A DNA stretch of 63,183 nt from Nostoc mirabile CHAB5784 (GCF_020829645.1 NZ_JAIVFS010000048.1:1-63183); one strand, 5' to 3'. Shown: positions 25,899-33,994, counted from the stretch's first letter. Notes: generated from the letters alone by a model not told the origin. Translations and numbers: made by a program.

Positions 25899-26357
25899 TT
25901 AGGCATTTACCCGCACCAAACTTTTTTCACCAACTAATGAGAAACGATTCGATATAGTCGGTGTATTAATTAACGTTGGTGACATCAATTCAACAAGGTA
26001 AAACCAAGAATTATGCACCAGCGCGATTCCTAGAATCAGCCGTTGTTTTGTTCCTTTGTCGTGAGTACATAGCATCACTCTTTCGCCCAGAACAAAAGCA
26101 GGTTTTTGCAGGTTGAGAGTTTCTAACTCTCCAGTACTGATAATTTGGTTTTGTGTAGCGTGGAGTATTTCATTACGGCAATCAATTGAATAAATCCAAC
26201 ATTCATGTTTCCACTGAATACCGCAGCAATAACCGAATGTTCTCGTGGTTCTGAGGTATACTCTCTCCAGTAAATTCACCTCAACGGGTGGAATTGTTCG
26301 ACCCCAAGGAGGGGAGAGATACCAACTCGTTAAGAGTGCATTAATGTTGTCAATCAT
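25899..26357 (-). CDS. DUF1392-family protein
   Basis: 152 residues. It fits DUF1392, a family seen almost only in Nostocales, often on plasmids: NALLTSWYLSPPWGRTIPPV at the start, GIQWKHECWIYSIDCRNEIL in the middle. Function unknown. Its ATG overlaps the stop codon of the upstream cytosine methyltransferase (ATGA), which implies translational coupling. Confidence 0.75.
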   Translation of the reverse strand: MIDNINALLTSWYLSPPWGRTIPPVEVNLLERVYLRTTRTFGYCCGIQWKHECWIYSIDCRNEILHATQNQIISTGELETLNLQKPAFVLGERVMLCTHDKGTKQRLILGIALVHNSWFYLVELMSPTLINTPTISNRFSLVGEKSLVRVNA

Positions 26358-27346
26358 GAGTTTTTCTGTTGTTGGGATAAAATTCTTTTCAGTCGTTCAA
26401 AAATTAGTGCAGCGCATTGGGGGACAATAGCATTGCCCAGAGCGATCAACTGCTGTTTGTGTTGTCTTCTGATGGCTTGGTATTCTGCCCAGAGTTGGCG
26501 ATATTCTTGTTGGCAATAGAGCGTAAGCGCTGCAATTTCTCTACGACTGAGCCGACTGAAGCTGGGGACTGTGGATGCACATAGCCAATCTGTAAGTCCT
26601 GTGTGGGTAAGCAAACATCCGTCCAACCTTGCGGGAAACCCATCATCGCCTCTACTAAATGTACGTTGAGCGATCGCTTTGGCTCCGTATTCAACTGAGT
26701 TGTGACTTTGTGATGATCTCTGGAAGTTGCAATGATTACCGCCGCCGACAGATGCAGCGTTTGCCCCGGTTTGCGTGTACTTGTACCAGGATGTTCCCCG
26801 TCTTGGGCTTTGGGAGTTGGTAGCAATAATCCAAACTCGTTCTCGCAAGTGGACAGCCCCCACGGATGCTGCCGAAACAATTCCCCACTCGACATCAAAC
26901 CCCATCTCGGCAAACTGCCACAGTACGGCACGGAAAAATTCACCCGATTCAGCAACGAGCAATCCGGGTACGTTTTCCACAATCGCCCACTGTGGTCGAA
27001 TATTGCAAATGATTCTAAAGAATTCCCCGAACAGGTTGCGCTCGTCTTTTGATGCAAGGCGTTTTCCGGCGAGGCTAAAGGGAGGGCAGGGGAGTCCGGC
27101 GATGATACCGTCAACTTCTTTAACTCCGACTCCTGCAAGAGACTCAACTGTAATATCATGGATATCTGGAATAATTGGAATATGTGGAAAGCGTAGATTT
27201 AGAACTTGTTGGCAGTAAGAGTTAATCTCGCAAAATGCCACAGTTTGAAAACCACCGCTAATCTTATGACCAAGCGTGAAACCGCCAATACCGGAGTAAA
27301 TATCGAGAACTTTTTGAGTTTCGAGGGTGGTGATTTGGTCTGTCAT
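26354..27346 (-). CDS. DNA cytosine-5 methyltransferase (Dcm-like)
   Basis: 330 residues. C5-methyltransferase motifs are in order: motif I DIYSGIGGFTLG (15-26), motif II near E40, motif IV GLPCPPFS with catalytic C87, motif VI ENV (124-126), motif VIII HLRERVWIIA (167-175), a variable target-recognition region ~180-270, and motif X ALGNAIVPQ near 302-310. It methylates cytosine in a short unknown target sequence. No cognate restriction enzyme is visible, so it is an orphan enzyme that may protect plasmid DNA. It overlaps its neighbours by 4 bp at both ends (ATGA). About 72% of its length is also an open frame in another phase that encodes a recognisable-looking protein (26446-27159). Confidence 0.9.
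   Translation of the reverse strand: MTDQITTLETQKVLDIYSGIGGFTLGHKISGGFQTVAFCEINSYCQQVLNLRFPHIPIIPDIHDITVESLAGVGVKEVDGIIAGLPCPPFSLAGKRLASKDERNLFGEFFRIICNIRPQWAIVENVPGLLVAESGEFFRAVLWQFAEMGFDVEWGIVSAASVGAVHLRERVWIIATNSQSPRRGTSWYKYTQTGANAASVGGGNHCNFQRSSQSHNSVEYGAKAIAQRTFSRGDDGFPARLDGCLLTHTGLTDWLCASTVPSFSRLSRREIAALTLYCQQEYRQLWAEYQAIRRQHKQQLIALGNAIVPQCAALIFERLKRILSQQQKNS
26446..27159 (-). CDS. Nested frame inside dcm encoding a phage-type Dcm-associated protein
   Basis: 237 codons from an ATG at 27159, on the same strand as dcm and in the +1-shifted frame. The product has features I associate with stand-alone proteins found beside dcm genes in phages: MILQLSLLQE start, ATCSGNSLESFAIFDHSGRL followed by WKT, a PRWG motif (LPRWGLMSSGELF), LLLPTPKAQDG (111-121), and LNVHLVEAMMGFPQGWTD (164-181). 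These PTPxAxD and MGFPxGWTD motifs are hallmarks and are hard to explain as chance. The start has no strong ribosome binding site. If translated, it would be a true two-frame gene; its function is unknown, possibly in target recognition with Dcm. Confidence 0.55.
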   Translation of the reverse strand: MILQLSLLQESELKKLTVSSPDSPALPLASPENALHQKTSATCSGNSLESFAIFDHSGRLWKTYPDCSLLNRVNFSVPYCGSLPRWGLMSSGELFRQHPWGLSTCENEFGLLLPTPKAQDGEHPGTSTRKPGQTLHLSAAVIIATSRDHHKVTTQLNTEPKRSLNVHLVEAMMGFPQGWTDVCLPTQDLQIGYVHPQSPASVGSVVEKLQRLRSIANKNIANSGQNTKPSEDNTNSS

Positions 27347-27741
27347 CCCAACCCCCCCACCAAATATTCGATAGCATCCTTGTCAATAGCAGCAATGCGC
27401 TTCTTAATACGTTGTGGTGGGTTTTGAAGAAATTGCTTTAAATCTTTACTCTTGATTTGGTGATATCTGCCATCGCGTCGAGTTGTACGAATCCATCCTT
27501 TTTTTACCCAACTCCAAACAGTCGCTGAATTGAGTTGCAGAACTCTGGCAATTTCACAGCAGTTGTAGTTATCAAGGATTGGACGTGCGGAGTATCCTAA
27601 AAAGCGCAGTTTGTTTTGAATAGCTGATGTTAAGCGTGTGTATCCTCTTTTTTTGAGCCGATATGCTATCTGTTTAACAGTGTAGAGACAAGCCATTTCT
27701 TCAACGATTGCTAGTTCTTCGTCAGTCCATTTTGTATGCAT
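27343..27741 (-). CDS. Helix-turn-helix DNA-binding protein
   Basis: 132 residues. The N-terminus has a SANT/Myb-like helix set (KWTDEELAIVEEMACLYTVK then QIAYRLKKRGY), and residues ~60-100 a second helix-turn-helix, NCCEIARVLQLNSATVWSWV followed by KKGWIRTTRRDGRYHQI, similar to MerR/excisionase-type winged helices. It probably binds plasmid DNA. Its stop overlaps the dcm start by 4 bp (ATGA), so the two are translationally coupled; it may control dcm or the downstream array. Confidence 0.75.
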   Translation of the reverse strand: MHTKWTDEELAIVEEMACLYTVKQIAYRLKKRGYTRLTSAIQNKLRFLGYSARPILDNYNCCEIARVLQLNSATVWSWVKKGWIRTTRRDGRYHQIKSKDLKQFLQNPPQRIKKRIAAIDKDAIEYLVGGLG

Positions 27742-27758
27742 CTGATTACCTCCTATAT

Positions 27759-27968
27759 TTATGCAGATTTACCATCAGACTGTTCTCGGACAATTCGAGC
27801 GCTAATAGATTCAAAGTCCACTTGAAAGATGTTCATATCTGTGGACATTACCCCAGTGTTGTAGCGGTCTACTATGTGCTGTTTGATTGCTAATTTATTC
27901 AGCCCATGAGGGATATCGATGTGAGCTTCACTGATGATTTTTTCGACTACTGTGACAATGACTTTCAT
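27759..27968 (-). CDS. Small hypothetical plasmid protein
   Basis: 69 residues, family not recognised: a Val/Ile-rich start (MKVIVTVVEKIISEAHIDIP) with predicted strand-helix structure. An AGGAA ribosome binding site precedes the ATG at 27968. It lies 17 bp before the helix-turn-helix gene, likely in the same operon. Confidence 0.6.
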   Translation of the reverse strand: MKVIVTVVEKIISEAHIDIPHGLNKLAIKQHIVDRYNTGVMSTDMNIFQVDFESISARIVREQSDGKSA

Positions 27969-28036
27969 GGTTTTTATTCCTATCTGATTAATTCAGGATT
28001 CAGAAATAAAACTTCTTCTGAATCCTGTATGATTAT

Positions 28037-28867
28037 TTACACTGCTCCGGCTTTTGTAGTTTGCACTTGTTGCATCCATGCGCTGATTGCCGTTAACTCA
28101 TCAGCACCGCTAACAACAGCATCAACAACAAGATGTTGATACGAAGATTCGGCATGATTGGGATATTCACACTTGCCTGCTGCCCAAGCCAAACACATGG
28201 TTTTGATTAGTTCATTAATCTGGTTAATATCAAGTAAACTTGGGCGGTCAACATCCTGGAATTGCAACCACTCTTTGACCAAATCAAGCGGATAATCAAG
28301 CAAGGTGCGAATATTTTTTACTCGCAAATCCTGTGGGTGTACTGGTTGAGAGACTACGCTAAGTTTTGGTGTAGATGGAATAGTTGATGAAGCACCACCT
28401 AAAAAAGATTGAATGTCACGAATAATTGTTGCCCAATCCAAATCTCTACTCCATTCCCTGTAAATCTTGGTTTTAGTGACAGCATCGTAAAGATTACAGA
28501 AAACTGTGTTTTCGTCGCCAGCATTCGCAACAATAATCAGTGGCTTGTCAAAATCTTGGATTAAAGAAGCAGCGAGAAGAAAGCTTTTGGCGAAATTGGT
28601 TTCAACACCTGTTCTGACAACATAAAGTTCATCGGCACTGACAACAATATCGAGCTTCAAATTGTCCTTTCCTTTGAATTCTTTAGTGGTCAATCGCAGT
28701 TCTGACAAATACCCAGTTAATGCTCTTTGGGGAACTGGGATTTTCTTCTCCTGGCTAATATTGAACTTGTACCAAACGAAAGATTCACCGTCTACTTCCC
28801 CCTGATTGACAAATAAATAGATGGGTTCAGGAGGGTTGCATAAACCTAGTTTGATTTCAGTAACCAT
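28037..28867 (-). CDS. Hypothetical plasmid protein, possible single-strand DNA metabolism context
   Basis: 276 residues, no named family recognised. The N-terminal ~150 residues are rich in alternating hydrophobic strands (EIKLGLCNPPEPIYLFVNQG, LKLDIVVSADELYVVRTGVE, FAKSFLLAASLI), suggesting a beta-rich domain. After a Ser/Pro linker comes a helical C-terminus (RTLLDYPLDLVKEWLQFQDV). GAGGTG precedes the ATG at 28867. It is one of a run of leftward small plasmid genes. Any tie to DNA metabolism rests on context only. Confidence 0.6.
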   Translation of the reverse strand: MVTEIKLGLCNPPEPIYLFVNQGEVDGESFVWYKFNISQEKKIPVPQRALTGYLSELRLTTKEFKGKDNLKLDIVVSADELYVVRTGVETNFAKSFLLAASLIQDFDKPLIIVANAGDENTVFCNLYDAVTKTKIYREWSRDLDWATIIRDIQSFLGGASSTIPSTPKLSVVSQPVHPQDLRVKNIRTLLDYPLDLVKEWLQFQDVDRPSLLDINQINELIKTMCLAWAAGKCEYPNHAESSYQHLVVDAVVSGADELTAISAWMQQVQTTKAGAV

Positions 28868-28992
28868 GTTTCACCTCGGTTAAGCTTCATTGATTAGTGT
28901 TTCGCGTGCAATAATGGGAATTCTGTAGCGGGGGAAAAACTTCCGTGCGTTCACTTGAAGTAATGGCATTCCTTTCGGTGAACGCTTTTGTA

Positions 28993-29382
28993 CTAATCAG
29001 AAGGTTCTCGATTGCGGTCTAACTCCCATTGCAGATAGGTGAGTGCAGTGCTAGCATCGGCAATGTTTAAATCAGGTTGATATCCCTCGTTCAGTAGTTG
29101 TTTGTAGTCTGGGTGCGTAGCAATAAGGGACATCAGATTTTGGGCTTGTTCAAGTAATTGGCAGAGATGCGGGTTAGACATTTCAATGCCGAGCCTTGAA
29201 CATAAATCTTCTGCCTTTACACCGAATGTTCCTGGTTCAATCTCGGTTTCTAACTCTTCAAGCAGAGATTGGAAATTGGGGTGTTCATCGTTGATTTCAA
29301 CCTCGAACAAATTTGCACTCTTTGTAACGATGGTTGCCCAATCTGGTAATGTGTGCGGAATCGTCTTAGCGTAAAGTTTCAT
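28993..29382 (-). CDS. Hypothetical acidic plasmid protein
   Basis: 129 residues, family not recognised. The start MKLYAKTIPHTLPDWATIVT is followed by acidic, Glu/Leu-rich helices (FQSLLEELETEIEPGTFGVK, HLCQLLEQAQNLMSLIATHP). No catalytic motif is seen. AGAGGA lies before the ATG. Between it and the gene downstream is a 125-bp gap with no feature. Confidence 0.58.
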   Translation of the reverse strand: MKLYAKTIPHTLPDWATIVTKSANLFEVEINDEHPNFQSLLEELETEIEPGTFGVKAEDLCSRLGIEMSNPHLCQLLEQAQNLMSLIATHPDYKQLLNEGYQPDLNIADASTALTYLQWELDRNREPSD

Positions 29383-29406
29383 AATTGATTCCTCTTTGGT
29401 TAAGAG

Positions 29407-29607
29407 CTAAAAATCCTTAGCAATCTCCAACAAAAAGCCGCGTCCCGTGTTCTGTACTTGCACCAGTTCTTTATCCAGTAAGGTTTGAATTACTGAATTT
29501 GAAACTTGGCATTGGAGAGAGTACAGAGGAATACAACCACCACAAAGTTGAAGTAAACGCAGCAGATGATTGGCTCTACGGTCAAAACTGTCTGTAGAAT
29601 TAGCCAT
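29407..29607 (-). CDS. Small winged-helix-like protein
   Basis: 66 residues. The pattern FDRRANHLLRLLQLCGGCIP, LYSLQCQVSNSVIQTLLDKE then LVQVQNTGRGFLLEIA has helix-helix-helix-strand order like a mini winged helix, probably DNA-binding. The ATG at 29607 has an exact GGAGGT site, inside the end of the upstream gene (8-bp overlap), so the two are co-transcribed. Confidence 0.6.
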   Translation of the reverse strand: MANSTDSFDRRANHLLRLLQLCGGCIPLYSLQCQVSNSVIQTLLDKELVQVQNTGRGFLLEIAKDF

Positions 29608-29926
29608 TACTGCTACCTCCAGTTACTACAGCTAACTGTTGTTGCAGGATGGATATTTGACGTTGATAAAAGTCAATCTCTGCTTTAATTTGTGTGAACA
29701 ATTCCTGTGGGGAGAGCGGTTGGATTTGATCCTCTTGCAAGTACGATATTTCATCAGAATTCTTCTTAGGCATCAATACATAACGCCATCCTTCATCAAA
29801 TTGTTCAGCCAATTCTGTACCAGATGGGTAGTAGTAAAGTCCTAGAATCGTGCCTTGTTCTGTACGCTGATCCAAAGCAAAGCGAGGGTATGCCCAGTGT
29901 TGGGGGATTGAGATTATGGGTTGCAT
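29600..29926 (-). CDS. Hypothetical cyanobacterial plasmid protein
   Basis: 108 residues, function unknown. A beta-rich N-terminal domain (HWAYPRFALDQRTEQGTILG then LYYYPSGTELAEQFDEGWRY) is followed by a coiled coil (TQIKAEIDFYQRQISILQQQ). Proteins of this shape recur on Nostoc plasmids next to small regulators. It overlaps the next gene by 8 bp. Confidence 0.6.
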   Translation of the reverse strand: MQPIISIPQHWAYPRFALDQRTEQGTILGLYYYPSGTELAEQFDEGWRYVLMPKKNSDEISYLQEDQIQPLSPQELFTQIKAEIDFYQRQISILQQQLAVVTGGSSNG

Positions 29927-29995
29927 TGATTTAATGGGGGATTGGTGAATAAATAATTAGGGAAAGGGGGAAAGAGCAATACCAATTCGCAATTT

Positions 29996-30050
29996 CCAAT
30001 TCGCAAGTCGCAATTAAACTGCGAATTGCGAATTGCGAGTTGCGAATTGG
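29996..30050. repeat. Long hairpin made of AATTGCG heptamer repeats
   Basis: Two 20-bp arms, 29996-30015 and 30031-30050, are inverted repeats with one mismatch and a 15-nt loop; the right half is a run of GCGAATT-type heptamers. It starts 3 bp past the stop of the 306-residue gene, so it could end that transcript. The units are of the short tandem repeat type known in Nostocales. Confidence 0.75.
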
Positions 30051-30052
30051 AA

Positions 30053-30973
30053 TTACACCGCTACCAGTTCCAAGTGCGGCTCATACCCCCGTAACCGTTC
30101 CCAGTCCTCTGTTGTCAGTTCGTCAACTGGGCGGTCTAGCAATTGCTCACATTCGGTCGCTTCTGCATCTAGCAACTGCTGTAGTTCCTCGGTAGTCAGT
30201 TGTTCCAGTGGTCGATATTGCAAGTCTTCATCAACAAAACAATTGGCAGTTAGAACAATTGCGAATTGCGGATTGCGAATTGCGAATTGGTTTAGCGATC
30301 GCACTGCATCATAGACCGAGTTAGAATACTGCTGTTGACCTGAAGAATCCTGGATTACCCACCAGTTACCGTTAGTGCATCCGACTTGACCCAATTTGCG
30401 TAGTTTGCCGTCTTCAGTATCGTGGGTATAAATCCCATCATCAAGAATTTCAAAGCCGTAATTCTGGCACTCGTTGAAGATATGCGCCATGATTCGGTTT
30501 TCGGTCGTGGGGGGTGTTGCTTCTTTCTCCTGCACAGGTAATGAGCCGTCTTTGTAGTGAGTGCAGATGAAGCGATCGCAACGCATTAGAGTGTTGGCAC
30601 GAAATATTTCTTTACCGTTGACCATGACTACCCAGCGTTGCGTTAAGTGGTCGTCGTCATGGCTGATGCTGGCTATGAGTTTGTCATCAGCGTAATATTC
30701 GTGATGGTCAAAAGAGATTTCTACAGTTGTCAGTGGTTCGGGGGCTATGGTTTGGGCTTGGTCGGCTATGAAGTGGTCGAGTTCGGCTTGGGCGAGGGCT
30801 TGGTTGTCAACTTTCTGAAGCTGGGTGAATTGGTGGGTGATGATTGCGCTTACCCAGGTGTCAGCCGCTCTTTTGTCCCCGGTGGGTGTTACGCCGAGTT
30901 CGGCAGCGATTCTTTTGAGGCGGGGGAGGTTATAGCGGGAAAGGGCTTGCTGTGTATACCTTACATGAGTCAT
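30053..30973 (-). CDS. Hypothetical plasmid protein with SAP/Rho-N-like N-terminus
   Basis: 306 residues. Residues 10-50 (LSRYNLPRLKRIAAELGVTP then GDKRAADTWVSAII) resemble the helix-extended-helix SAP or Rho N-terminal motif, which binds nucleic acid. The middle has a beta-rich repeat-like region and the C-terminus is acidic and Glu/Gln-rich (LEQLTTEELQQLLDAEATEC). A heptamer repeat array lies inside the coding region at 30257-30290 and is translated as FAIRNPQFAI. AAGGAA precedes the ATG at 30973. It faces the AGCGCT operator cluster and is divergent from the GIY-YIG/XRE gene. Confidence 0.62.
   Translation of the reverse strand: MTHVRYTQQALSRYNLPRLKRIAAELGVTPTGDKRAADTWVSAIITHQFTQLQKVDNQALAQAELDHFIADQAQTIAPEPLTTVEISFDHHEYYADDKLIASISHDDDHLTQRWVVMVNGKEIFRANTLMRCDRFICTHYKDGSLPVQEKEATPPTTENRIMAHIFNECQNYGFEILDDGIYTHDTEDGKLRKLGQVGCTNGNWWVIQDSSGQQQYSNSVYDAVRSLNQFAIRNPQFAIVLTANCFVDEDLQYRPLEQLTTEELQQLLDAEATECEQLLDRPVDELTTEDWERLRGYEPHLELVAV
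30257..30290. repeat. AATTGCG heptamer array inside a coding region
   Basis: Five tandem heptamer units (AATTGCG, one variant GATTGCG) lie in frame within the 306-residue gene, adding the peptide FAIRNPQFAI. Same unit as the hairpin at 29996-30050. Confidence 0.75.
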
Positions 30974-30999
30974 AATGGAGTTTCCTTATTATTAGGGAC

Positions 31000-31140
31000 A
31001 GAGAAAGCGCTTCAGATTGGTAGTCGAGGGCGCTTTCTCTTTATCTTTTACTATTATGCGCTAAATTTTTAGCGCTTTCAAGAATGTTTTAGCTATTAGC
31101 GCTAATATATTAGCGTATGCATTACAAAGGAAGCGCTAAA
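31000..31140. promoter_or_regulatory. Cluster of AGCGCT palindromes in a divergent control region
   Basis: In 141 bp there are: an 11-bp inverted repeat with AAAGCGC arms (31000-31010 and 31030-31040); GCGCTAAA-TT-TTTAGCGC (31058-31075); the 12-bp palindrome ATTAGCGCTAAT (31095-31106); a half-site ATTAGCG (31109-31115); and AAGCGCTAAA (31131-31140) next to the start of the XRE gene at 31146. The repeated core is TTAGCGCTAA. Best read as operators of the adjacent XRE-type regulator; plasmid iterons are an alternative. Confidence 0.65.
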
Positions 31141-31145
31141 AAGTT

Positions 31146-31640
31146 ATGGTTTATATGGAGGATATTAATTTATGGGAGCTGCCATTTGTGGCACTTGAAG
31201 ACAGAAACTCATTGCCGGATGAGCCTTGTGTTTACTTGGCAATCGATAAAGATAACTCGGTGCTGTACGTAGGCATGTCAGACAATTTAAGGCAGAAATG
31301 GAAAAGCCATCCTAAGCTAGAAGCCTTAAGTCGTCTTGAAGGCGTTAAAATCTCGTACATTAGAACCGAAGTTGAATTACTCAGAAAGTTAGAAAATGCC
31401 CTGATCAAAGTTTTCAAACCTCCGTTGAACTTAACGGAAGCACCCAAAAAAGGTATTGCAGCTTTAAGGGAAAAAATGGGGTTAACTCAAAAGCAACTAG
31501 GTGATTTAGTTGGAGTTGATACTTCGACAATCAGAAATTGGGAATATGGCAAAGGCTCAGAAACTTTTGCAAAAGTAGCAAGACTTTGTAAAGTGCTGGA
31601 ATGTGATATTGAAGATTTGTTTGAGGAAGAAGCAGTGTGA
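31146..31640 (+). CDS. GIY-YIG nuclease domain fused to an XRE-type helix-turn-helix
   Basis: 164 residues. The N-terminal half is a compact GIY-YIG fold: CVYLAID for the GIY strand, VLYVGMS for the YIG strand, the Arg helix NLRQKWKSH, and LENALIKVFKPPLN with the catalytic Glu. The C-terminal half is a Cro/XRE helix-turn-helix: LREKMGLTQKQLGDLVGVDT followed by STIRNWEYGKG. Such a fusion could be a site-directed nicking protein or a regulator in which the nuclease domain senses or binds DNA. Start: ATG at 31146 (31155 is an alternative). It faces a cluster of AGCGCT palindromes; the last one (31131-31140) overlaps the likely ribosome binding region, so autoregulation is probable. Confidence 0.83.
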   Translation: MVYMEDINLWELPFVALEDRNSLPDEPCVYLAIDKDNSVLYVGMSDNLRQKWKSHPKLEALSRLEGVKISYIRTEVELLRKLENALIKVFKPPLNLTEAPKKGIAALREKMGLTQKQLGDLVGVDTSTIRNWEYGKGSETFAKVARLCKVLECDIEDLFEEEAV

Positions 31641-31799
31641 TGATTGAACCTGCTGAAGAACCTCTTTTTGCTCTAGCCTCTGTCTCATTTTATAAGCGAT
31701 GCCTGCGGCAGGCTAAGTCTACACAGTTGCCAGTTACATCCAATATTTACGTTGCAATCAACTCAAAACAAATAGCATCGCATTAAAGGAGGTGGAAGT

Positions 31800-32720
31800 A
31801 TGAACCAACCACCTTCTAGAAGACGGAAAAAAGCCACCCCTGCGGCATCTGATGACAGCACATTACCAAATGACCTTGCAGAAGAGGATATCTCCCCTCA
31901 AGAAAACCCAGCCTTAGCAACAATTGACGTTACTGCTGTTGAAATTCCTGAATTAACCGAGCAAGAGCAGAGCGATCGCCTGCACTTGGAGCGTAGGGTA
32001 GAACGAGCCTTCTTTGAAGCAGGGAAGGCATTGACTGAGTTACGCGATCGCAGATTATATCGTTCCACGCATAAAACTTTTGAAGATTATTGCCGCGAAC
32101 GCTTTGGTTTTAGCCGCAGACAGCCCTACCATTTAATAGAAGCTGCGGTTATTTTTGATAATTTGGTGGAAAAATGTGAACGGAACGTTCACATTTTGCC
32201 GACTAATGAGTGGCAAATCAGGCCACTGTCCAAGCTTGGGCCGGACATTCAGCCCGAAGCATGGGAGCAAGCTGTAGAGTCTGCCAACGGGAAAGTACCA
32301 TCTCATCGCATTGTCAAAGATGCGGTGCAGCGAATAATAGAGCGAACCAAAGTACCCAATACCTACCAGTTGGGGGAAGTGTGCCAAATTCTCGTAAAGG
32401 ACAACCCGGAACTCAGGGGTAAAGGAGGCTGCTGGTGCATCGTTAGCCATGTCGGTGAGTTCAGTTGTACAGTTACAATGTGGGATGGAGAGTACACCCT
32501 CAGAATCGACCATCTGAAGCCACTGAATTACCTGGAGTCGGAATGTCAGCAGATGCAGCTCCTTTGCGATCACATAAACAGACTACGTAATCATGAGAAT
32601 TTAGAAGAAGCTGCCCATGCTGTGTTGAAGCATCTGGGGGAGTTGAAGCGGCCGTATTTGACTGAGTTTGAGGAAGAACTTTTGAATTTCATAGAGGAAA
32701 AATATTCATTACAAGGATGA
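31800..32720 (+). CDS. Cyanobacterial plasmid protein with ParB/KorB-like helical region
   Basis: 306 residues. An acidic, disordered N-terminus (~1-50) is followed by a helical domain with VERAFFEAGKALTELRDRRL and FEDYCRERFGFSRRQPYHLI, a pattern seen in DUF3102-like and ParB-like DNA-binding proteins of cyanobacterial plasmids. The middle region GGCWCIVSHVGEFSCTVTMW is beta-rich with two cysteines; the C-terminus is helical and acidic. The ATG at 31800 has a strong GGAGGT site. A role in plasmid partition or regulation is possible but unproven; no parA is visible in the window. Confidence 0.6.
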   Translation: MNQPPSRRRKKATPAASDDSTLPNDLAEEDISPQENPALATIDVTAVEIPELTEQEQSDRLHLERRVERAFFEAGKALTELRDRRLYRSTHKTFEDYCRERFGFSRRQPYHLIEAAVIFDNLVEKCERNVHILPTNEWQIRPLSKLGPDIQPEAWEQAVESANGKVPSHRIVKDAVQRIIERTKVPNTYQLGEVCQILVKDNPELRGKGGCWCIVSHVGEFSCTVTMWDGEYTLRIDHLKPLNYLESECQQMQLLCDHINRLRNHENLEEAAHAVLKHLGELKRPYLTEFEEELLNFIEEKYSLQG

Positions 32721-33994
32721 CTAACGCCTGCACAGGATTGCACTAAAGAATTCACCAGATGCGGGTATGGCTGGGTTAGTGAGCAACTATTAGCACGACA
32801 GAGACAGATTGTAGTACTGACAAATGTGCTGATGCTGCTGTAAGGCTACAGGGACCTTGCGGAGTTTAGGGTGATGTGAGTTTACTTCCCAACATTAATT
32901 AAACTACCTACTTTCCACTCTTCAATAATAGCCAAGATAAGCTGTAGCGCTTATGGAGTATACCTTAAAGGTTTATAAGTGTGCCATTCAACTCAGAAGA
33001 ACTATCTTAAGCCTTTAGTTTTGCGAGTGGTGGAGCCGTGTGAACAACACTAGAACCTTGCGTAAGCTTTTAAGAACTTTTGGGTATTTGAAGATATAGA
33101 TATCGGGTTTTGGTGAAAGACCATTATTGGTGTGGGGATTTTTGACAATTAAAATGCTTGCAGAGTGAAATATTAAAGATAAAAATAATAAGAAGTGTAA
33201 ACTACATTTATTTTTTATAGAAGATAAAGAGTTGTTTGTAAACGCTAGGATCAAGGTTAAATAAAGACACAGCAAATATTTAGTTAAAAAATTTAGATTT
33301 ATTTAATTTTTACTACTATTATAAATCTACTGATACTGCTAATATCCACTTTAAGGATTAAGAAACACTACTTAGTACCTTGGAAACATCATTGACGTTG
33401 CCAATGATTAGCATAAACTTGCCCATTTCCTTTGGCAATATTTTTACCAGAAAAATCAAGTTAAGTTTGAGACTGAAATGATGCAAAATCATGTTATACG
33501 AGTATTTCTAATTAAATTTACAATTCGTAGTATTTGGCAAAATATTTCGATATTCACCTTAATAAATAATTTAATCGCAAATTTAATTATTTAGTTTTGT
33601 AAATATTTGCATAACATACAAAAGATAATCTGTCTAATTTTATAGAGATGCAAAATACTTTGTTTATATCTATTTATTTATATAGCTCTGGTTAAAAAGA
33701 ACGGTTTATTAATAAAAGCTAGATATAGTTATTTCACAATTTACTTGCATATTTTTGATTTAGACGGAAGTCAATACCCCTTTATTCATCTCTAGATCCC
33801 TGTTAACCTGCTACTAAAATACACAAATTAGATTTTGAACAACTTATAGAAATTGAATTTAAAGGAACTACTTTCCTCTCACTGACTTTCCTCTTTTGAA
33901 CTGAAAAGATTTAAAATTTTAATAAAATAAAACTCATTGTTATTAATTATTCATTGATTGAACATAGTTTCAGTAATCACAAATTAATACACGT
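32721..33994. other. Long AT-rich non-coding region before the toxin island
   Basis: About 1.27 kb, strongly AT-rich, with long T and A runs and no supported gene; a leftward 86-codon frame (33015-33275) is low-complexity. It separates the plasmid backbone from the toxin genes and probably holds a long leader for the TcB-C gene or an old junction. Confidence 0.5.

Noticed and set aside
26446..27159. Nested dcm frame as a pure shadow
   Set aside because: I rejected the shadow explanation because PTPKAQD and MGFPQGWTD motifs in the right order are unlikely by chance; kept as a finding with moderate confidence.
29996..30050. CRISPR-like repeat array
   Set aside because: Units are contiguous heptamers without unique spacers and form a hairpin; short tandem repeats, not CRISPR.
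31000..31140. AGCGCT cluster as replication iterons
   Set aside because: Sites are irregularly spaced palindromes between divergent genes and 7 kb from rep, so operators of the adjacent XRE gene fit better.
33015..33275. 86-codon leftward frame in the AT-rich region
   Set aside because: Low-complexity hydrophobic peptide from AT-rich DNA with no start signal or family.
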